Positions 4,758-8,593 of a stretch of 8,593 nt of DNA are shown here, in pieces. The DNA is taken from contig JAZTYK010000013.1 of the NCBI GenBank assembly GCA_045636925.1, forward strand, positions 1 to 8,593, given 5' to 3'. Under the pieces are notes generated by a model. The model was not told the origin of the DNA. It worked only from the letters and a program-made list of their open reading frames with translations, and did not search any database. Source of the DNA: JAZTYK01 sp045636925 (GTDB lineage: Bacteria; Bacillota; Clostridia; Oscillospirales; Butyricicoccaceae). The translations under genes and the position numbers were made by a program. Positions within the stretch are counted from its first letter, which is position 1, and the number at the start of each line of letters is the position of its first letter.

Positions 4758-6848
4758 TTATCGGACAATGTCGGGCAGGTAGGAGAAGTAATCCTTCTCT
4801 GCCACATTCTTGGAGTAAGTTTTGCAGTTGCTGACGTAGGCGCGCATGGTCTTTACATAGTCTTCGGGGATTTCGGTAACGCCTTCCCGTAGGGTGAACT
4901 TCTTGGTTTTGGCGTTGTAGTAGCCCTTATCGGTGGCCCAGCTGAGGTTGTCGGTCCAAATGACTAGCGGCGTGGCATCGGACAGGGCGTCGCGGCCAAC
5001 GTACAGGCGGGAATCAAACTCAATGCCAAACAGGTTCAGCAGGGTGGGTACGATGTCCATGCTCTGCACGGGGTCTTCCACCACGATGGGCTCCTGATCC
5101 TCCAGGCAGCCACTCCAGATGATCAGCGCATTATGGTCACGGTCCCAGGGATTGTTGATCTCGTGGCCGTACAGTTCTTCCAGATATTCCTGGCCCATCT
5201 GCTCCAGACCGTAGGGGTAGTGGTCGGTGCCCAGTACGATGACGGTGTCATCGGCAATGCCGGCATCCTCCAGCTGTTTTACCAGACTGGCCAGACCCTT
5301 TTCCAGCTCCAGATTACAGGCGATATAGGCCTTGTAGGCTTCACTGCCTTCCAGATGCGCCACCAGGTCCTTGTTGCGGTTGGCCATGCTGTTGCCGGTC
5401 CAGTTATAATTGCTGTGACCGCTGACCGTCATGTAATAGACACTGAAGGGCTGCTTGTCCAGGTACAGGGAGGGGGTGGTGTTGAACATTTCGTGGTCGC
5501 TGTTGGGCCAGCGCTTTTTCTCCAGGTAATCTTCCATGCCGTTACCGTAACCCATGTAGGTATCATAGCCGATGGCGCAGTGGGTCTTATCGCGTTTGTA
5601 ATAGGTGTAGGTGTGGTTGTGGAAGGACATGGAGAAGTAATCCAGTGCCCGCAGCTGGTTGCCGATGGTAAAGCTCAGGTCATTGTTTCGCATGTTATAC
5701 AGGCTGTCAATGCCTGCGGTGGGCATCAGGCTCATCAGATTGGTAAACTCGCCGCCTGCGGTACTGGCGCCGGTGTAAGGCAGATAGTATTCCTTGAACT
5801 GAATGCCCTTGTTCGCCAGCCGGTACAGGGTGGGGGTCAGCACCGGATCAATGACCTCAGCAGTAAAGGCCTCTGCGGTGATAAAGATCAGATTCTTGCC
5901 CTTGAACAGGCCGGTATATTGATTTTTCTTGCTGGGGGTCTTGGAAGAAACAAACTGATGCAGCGCCTTGATGGTTTTGTTGCTTTCGCTGGCGATCAGA
6001 CTTTCGAAGTCAATTTCCAGCACATTGTCGCCGTAAACGATGGGCTCGTCGGGCTTGTCGGGATCGTCAGGATCATCGGGGTTATCGGGATCATCCGGAT
6101 CGTCCGGATTGCCGCCCACGGGCGGATCTACGGGCTTAAATGTGGAATCATCCTTGAATAAGGATGTTTCGATCTCCAGACGGGTAGCGGTCAGCAGACC
6201 AAAGGCATGCACAGCAGAGTTGAAGTTGTATTCTTCCCAATAGGTTTCCTTATGCATGTAAGAATTGCGCACCGAAACCACGGCGATTGCCAGCAGCAAT
6301 ACGGCCAGGGCAACTGCCACAATGCGCATGGGGGCATTGGCTTTCTTTGCGGGGGCATAGCGACGGCTGAAAACCAGATACAGTACAAAGGGCACCAGCA
6401 TCAGCAGGATCACAGGTACGCCCTTCAACACCAAAGCAATGATGTCTTTGATAAAGGTGCCGGCCACGTCGGCAGCGCCGCCGGTAATGGTGGCAAGGGG
6501 CATATAGGTGCGGAAATACTGAAAGACGAAATACTGCACGATAAAGTACAGCGTCAGAATACCGGCCAGCACTGCGGTGATGATGCGGTTGACTTTTTCG
6601 TCAAAGATGCTGCTCAGCAGCCACAAAACTGCACCGGCAGAAAAAGAGAACAGGGGCAAATACCACAGCGTTACGTTGAAGCCGGGGCTGATCAGGAAGA
6701 ACAGTGCCAGTTCCAGATACAGCACCAGCAGGGGCAAAAACAGCATGTGCAGAAGCGGACTTCCGCTGTGTGCGGTGCTTTGGGTGCGGCTGCGAGTAAA
6801 CTGTGGCTTTTTATTGTTATCAAAATGACGGGGTTTGTACGAGGCCAT
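4758..6848 (-). CDS. LTA-synthase-family membrane sulfatase-fold enzyme
   Basis: A 696-residue membrane protein with the layout of lipoteichoic acid synthases. It has a basic cytoplasmic N-terminus, five predicted transmembrane helices (about 33-53, 60-80, 86-107, 137-160, 175-193) and an extracellular alkaline-phosphatase/sulfatase-fold domain (about 317-625). Known relatives move glycerol-phosphate from phosphatidylglycerol to a growing polymer or to a glycolipid. Expected active-site features are present by motif: Glu326 in ITAEAF, the nucleophile Thr363 in ASTAGGEF, His478 in VSGHSNY, and Asp542-His543 in GTDHYPYG. They correspond to Glu255, Thr300, His416 and Asp475-His476 of S. aureus LtaS. 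Between membrane and enzyme lies an acidic Pro-Asp repeat (248-269), not part of the classical enzyme. The start has AAAGGA 10 bases upstream. It could instead modify another envelope glycan with phosphoglycerol; sequence alone does not decide. Confidence 0.88.
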   Translation of the reverse strand: MASYKPRHFDNNKKPQFTRSRTQSTAHSGSPLLHMLFLPLLVLYLELALFFLISPGFNVTLWYLPLFSFSAGAVLWLLSSIFDEKVNRIITAVLAGILTLYFIVQYFVFQYFRTYMPLATITGGAADVAGTFIKDIIALVLKGVPVILLMLVPFVLYLVFSRRYAPAKKANAPMRIVAVALAVLLLAIAVVSVRNSYMHKETYWEEYNFNSAVHAFGLLTATRLEIETSLFKDDSTFKPVDPPVGGNPDDPDDPDNPDDPDDPDKPDEPIVYGDNVLEIDFESLIASESNKTIKALHQFVSSKTPSKKNQYTGLFKGKNLIFITAEAFTAEVIDPVLTPTLYRLANKGIQFKEYYLPYTGASTAGGEFTNLMSLMPTAGIDSLYNMRNNDLSFTIGNQLRALDYFSMSFHNHTYTYYKRDKTHCAIGYDTYMGYGNGMEDYLEKKRWPNSDHEMFNTTPSLYLDKQPFSVYYMTVSGHSNYNWTGNSMANRNKDLVAHLEGSEAYKAYIACNLELEKGLASLVKQLEDAGIADDTVIVLGTDHYPYGLEQMGQEYLEELYGHEINNPWDRDHNALIIWSGCLEDQEPIVVEDPVQSMDIVPTLLNLFGIEFDSRLYVGRDALSDATPLVIWTDNLSWATDKGYYNAKTKKFTLREGVTEIPEDYVKTMRAYVSNCKTYSKNVAEKDYFSYLPDIVR
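6042..6107 (-). repeat. Pro-Asp-Asp repeat linker in the LTA-type enzyme
   Basis: Seven consecutive three-residue units of PDD type (variants PDN, PDK, PDE) fill residues 248-268, encoded by an approximate 9-base tandem repeat. Codons vary between units (GAT/GAC, CCG/CCC/CCT), so the repeat is partly diverged at the DNA level. It sits between the last membrane helix and the extracellular catalytic domain and is likely an extended acidic spacer. Unit number could vary between strains by slippage. Confidence 0.85.
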
Positions 6849-6906
6849 GGGGGTACCGTCCTTTCTCTATCTTCATAAAACAAGGTGTATTTTAAACATC
6901 TGCTTT

Positions 6907-6915
6907 AGTATAGCA
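6907..6915 (-). promoter_or_regulatory. Extended -10 promoter of the LTA-type gene
   Basis: TGC-TATACT on the minus strand (6915-6907) is a good extended -10 element. Transcription would start near 6900, giving a leader of about 50 bases. No convincing -35 box is seen at 16-18 bases; the area upstream is T-rich. Confidence 0.55.
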
Positions 6916-6985
6916 TACCTCGCAAGAAAAGAAAATAGTTGGACAAAAAAAGTTACAATTTTAACCACGACCGTAAAATAAAAAG

Positions 6986-7017
6986 ACCCGCGGCACAGCC
7001 ATTTCTGTACCGCGGGT
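6986..7017 (-). terminator. Terminator of the sortase gene
   Basis: The stem pairs ACCCGCGG (7017-7010, minus strand) with CCGCGGGT (6993-6986), continues past one mismatch with four more pairs, and closes on a 6-base loop. A run TTTTTATTTT follows at 6984-6975. It begins 7 bases after the sortase stop and should separate sortase from LTA-type gene transcription. Confidence 0.88.
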
Positions 7018-7023
7018 GGGGGA

Positions 7024-7923
7024 TTATTGTTGTGAAGAAGGATCATCGGCAGGTTCTTGAACTGCGATGATGGCCAGGCGTCCGCCGTCACCGCTGACAT
7101 GATAGCTGCAGGTGGAGATGATCATCATCTGCTGCCCGTATTCGGCGGTGACGCCGGTGTCATACAATGCAGCCTCCTTGGCACTCTGGAGAAAGCCGTT
7201 GAAGGAAGCGGCCGAGGAGAACCGGTCGTAGGCGTAGTAGGCAAAATGCCCTGCCTGGGTGATGTCTACCTGCACCACTGCCACGATGCGATAGGTGCGG
7301 GATTCGTACAGGGTGTCAAAGGTAAAGGTGGGATATTTCTTCCAGTGGGACACCTTGGTGTATTTGGTAAAGGGCGTAAACATACCGCCACTCTTCAAAT
7401 TGTGCCCATACACCATGATTCGGCTGGCAGGATCTTCCAGGTCAGAGTCTTTATCCAAAAACGGCGTGCCGCCATTGGATTTTTTACGGTAAAAGTTTTT
7501 TCGCAGATAATATTCTTCATCCTGCGGCGTCTGCATCACGGGGTAGCCTTGCTTGGTGCCGGGCACGTTGATCCAGCCTACCATATCCTGATTCTGCAGA
7601 TACAGCTCCTCATAGCGGTACAGTCTGCCGGATTCTGCATGCAGAGGAGGCTCCACGGGTTTGGAATCGGTGTCGGAATCATTGTCGGAATCACCGCTGC
7701 TTCCGCTGCCGTCGCCACTACTGTTGCCATTTCCGTTGCCGGCCTGATTGTTTGCCTGATCTTTGCCTTCCTGCTCAGCATCTTGTACCATCTGATTCAG
7801 GTCCTGATACAAATCGGCTTCTGTTTTTGTGGTGATATAGTAACTGACCACTTTATAGCCCGAAAACAAAAATACTGCAATGCAAAAAAGGATTGCCAAA
7901 CGGTATACAAGCTTCGTGTGCAT
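7024..7923 (-). CDS. srtB: Class B sortase, membrane-anchored
   Basis: A 299-residue cysteine transpeptidase on the outer face of the membrane. Sortases cut a C-terminal sorting motif of secreted proteins and join the protein to the cell wall or to a pilus subunit. An uncleaved signal/anchor helix lies at about residues 9-30. A Gly/Ser/Asn/Asp-rich linker (about 62-88) follows, then the catalytic domain (about 100-290). The catalytic residues are His174 (VYGHNLKSGGMF), Cys272 (STCSYHVSGDG) and Arg282 (GGRLAI). The spacing and the region around YGHN with the long insert before TCS fit class B. Class B enzymes of Clostridia often recognise variants such as (N/S/P)PxTG. No protein with a sorting signal is encoded in this window, so the substrate is elsewhere. 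The ATG at 7923 is preceded by a consensus AGGAGG 6 bases upstream, which is better than the TTG at 7926. It has its own promoter and terminator. Confidence 0.93.
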   Translation of the reverse strand: MHTKLVYRLAILFCIAVFLFSGYKVVSYYITTKTEADLYQDLNQMVQDAEQEGKDQANNQAGNGNGNSSGDGSGSSGDSDNDSDTDSKPVEPPLHAESGRLYRYEELYLQNQDMVGWINVPGTKQGYPVMQTPQDEEYYLRKNFYRKKSNGGTPFLDKDSDLEDPASRIMVYGHNLKSGGMFTPFTKYTKVSHWKKYPTFTFDTLYESRTYRIVAVVQVDITQAGHFAYYAYDRFSSAASFNGFLQSAKEAALYDTGVTAEYGQQMMIISTCSYHVSGDGGRLAIIAVQEPADDPSSQQ

Positions 7924-7929
7924 CAAAAC

Positions 7930-7935
7930 CCTCCT
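7930..7935 (-). promoter_or_regulatory. Ribosome binding site fixing the sortase start
   Basis: A perfect AGGAGG on the minus strand, 6 bases before the ATG at 7923. The TTG codon at 7926 would be only 3 bases away and is unlikely to be used. Confidence 0.8.
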
Positions 7936-7957
7936 GTTCCTGTTTGTATATTTTATT

Positions 7958-7986
7958 ATTATACAGCTTTACATCTTTTTTGTAAA
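7958..7986 (-). promoter_or_regulatory. Promoter of the sortase gene
   Basis: TTTACA (minus strand, 7986-7981), exactly 17 bases, then TATAAT (7963-7958). Transcription should start near 7951, a leader of about 28 bases. The -35 hexamer is also one arm of an inverted repeat with TGTAAA (minus-strand reading of 7973-7968), so a protein bound there would cover the promoter. Confidence 0.8.
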
Positions 7987-8003
7987 GGAAAAGGAAATTT
8001 ACA
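7967..8003. repeat. TTTACA/TGTAAA box cluster between divergent genes
   Basis: Three copies of the same hexamer occur in 36 bases: TTTACA at 7968-7973, TGTAAA at 7981-7986 and TTTACA at 7998-8003. The first two extend to a perfect 7-bp inverted repeat, CTTTACA-N7-TGTAAAG (7967-7987). The middle box doubles as the -35 of the sortase promoter. The third lies upstream of both the sortase -35 box and the radical SAM promoter. They could be regulator half-sites; AT-rich chance repetition is possible. Confidence 0.45.
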
Positions 8004-8032
8004 GGAAATTTCTTTTTCTCTGCGCAAAAATA

Positions 8033-8041
8033 TGTTATAAT
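8033..8041 (+). promoter_or_regulatory. Extended -10 promoter of the radical SAM gene
   Basis: TGT-TATAAT is a perfect extended -10 element. The -35 region at 17 bases (TTTTTC, 8013-8018) is weak. Transcription should start near 8048, giving a leader of about 64 bases. The -10 is the left half of a 12-base palindrome, TATAATATTATA (8036-8047). Confidence 0.65.
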
Positions 8042-8111
8042 ATTATATTAGTACATATATCTGCCCAAAACGACCGTGAGCAGACTGATTTTGATATAAA
8101 GGAGCCTGACT

Positions 8112-8593
8112 ATGCGATACAGCGGACGCGTTTTTCGTCCCCCCAGTGAGGCGAGAAGCCTGATTGTGCAGGTGACTTATGGCTGCAGCCATAACACGTG
8201 CTGCTTCTGTGATATGTATAAAGAAAAGCATTTTACCATTCGTCCTCTGCAAGAGGTGTTGGAAGACTTCGCCATGGCAAGACAGTACTACAGCCATGTG
8301 CGGCGGGTATTCCTTGCAGACGGTGATGCACTGATGCGCAAACAGGAAGACCTGGAAATCATTCTGGACTATGTCCGTGAAACCTTCCCCGAATGCGAGC
8401 GAGTCACCAGCTATGCATCTCCCGGCAGCATCCATGCAAAAACACCCCAGCAGCTGCGTGTGCTGCGGGAAAAGGGGCTGGAAATGGTTTACATGGGGCT
8501 TGAATCGGGCAGCGACGCCGTACTGGAGCTGATGCAGAAGGGGCACACCGCGGCTGCCATCATTGCCGCAGGACAAAAAGTCCGTGCGGCCGG
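8112..8593 (+). CDS. Radical SAM protein, N-terminal part (cut by window end)
   Basis: The first 160 codons of a radical S-adenosylmethionine enzyme; the frame is still open at the window edge. The cluster-binding motif is GCSHNTCCFCDMYK (residues 24-37). Its cysteines at 25, 30 and 33 give CX4CX2C, one residue longer than the classical CX3CX2C, with an additional Cys31. Downstream, FLADGDAL (67-74) and MGLESGSD (128-135) are typical strands of the TIM-barrel-like fold that contact SAM. Uncharacterised clostridial radical SAM proteins with a C..N.C.FC.MYK motif look like this; the reaction is unknown to me. AAAGGAG (8098-8104) lies 7 bases before the ATG. The gene is transcribed divergently from the sortase gene across a 188-base region with promoters in both directions. 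An open frame on the opposite strand (8043-8576) is a shadow. Confidence 0.85.
   Translation, partial: MRYSGRVFRPPSEARSLIVQVTYGCSHNTCCFCDMYKEKHFTIRPLQEVLEDFAMARQYYSHVRRVFLADGDALMRKQEDLEIILDYVRETFPECERVTSYASPGSIHAKTPQQLRVLREKGLEMVYMGLESGSDAVLELMQKGHTAAAIIAAGQKVRAA

Noticed and set aside
6042..6107. CRISPR-like or minisatellite array
   Set aside because: The 9-base periodicity is in frame and encodes a regular Pro-Asp linker. There are no spacers or longer repeats.
5133..6161. Long open frame on the plus strand opposite the LTA-type gene
   Set aside because: It is the antisense of a well-supported gene with clear family motifs. Its sequence is hydrophobic and repetitive (Val/Gly/Ile-rich), and I see no ribosome binding site or domain. 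Open antisense frames are common with this codon usage.
7057..8040. Plus-strand open frame opposite the sortase gene
   Set aside because: It is antisense to a sortase with all catalytic residues and runs through the sortase promoter. No family resemblance was recognised.
8043..8576. Minus-strand open frame opposite the radical SAM gene
   Set aside because: The plus strand encodes a clear radical SAM motif with a good ribosome binding site. The minus frame has no such support and is open at the window edge by chance.

Overview
The window looks like ordinary chromosomal DNA from a Gram-positive anaerobe of the Firmicutes, most likely class Clostridia and perhaps an Oscillospiraceae/Ruminococcaceae relative. 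The reasons are a lipoteichoic-acid-synthase-type enzyme, a class B sortase, purine-rich Shine-Dalgarno sites, near-consensus sigma-A promoters (several with 17-bp spacers) and moderate GC. The genus is an inference; no marker in the window fixes it. Genes are closely packed, with no gene-free stretch over 300 bases.

Layout: (1) bases 1-2201, plus strand: a promoter followed by a two-gene rRNA-methylation operon, rsmE (16S rRNA m3U methyltransferase) overlapping by four bases an RsmF/NOP2-type m5C methyltransferase. (2) A hairpin at 2211-2230 ends this operon and, from the other side, the convergent MATE-family transporter (2251-3639, minus). (3) A FliB-like cysteine-rich protein (3729-4661, minus) lies upstream of the transporter. 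Its terminator is interlaced with the transporter's consensus promoter. (4) An LTA-synthase-family membrane sulfatase-fold enzyme with a proline/aspartate repeat linker (4758-6848, minus). (5) A membrane-anchored class B sortase (7024-7923, minus). (6) A divergent radical SAM protein (8112 to the window end, plus), cut off by the window.

Each of the four minus-strand genes has its own candidate promoter and terminator, so they look like consecutive single-gene units and not one operon. The themes are ribosome maturation (rsmE and its partner), the cell envelope (LTA-type synthase and sortase) and export (MATE). Several start codons are set here by Shine-Dalgarno spacing, downstream of the longest possible start: rsmE at 97, MATE at 3639, FliB-like at 4661 and sortase at 7923.

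I see no CRISPR array, IS element, tRNA or rRNA, phage gene or toxin-antitoxin pair. Nothing here convincingly amounts to a new biological system. The items most worth a second look are the terminator/promoter interlock with a palindrome at the MATE start site, the FliB-like gene with no flagellar neighbour, the Pro-Asp repeat linker in the LTA-type enzyme, and the repeated TTTACA/TGTAAA boxes between the sortase and radical SAM genes.
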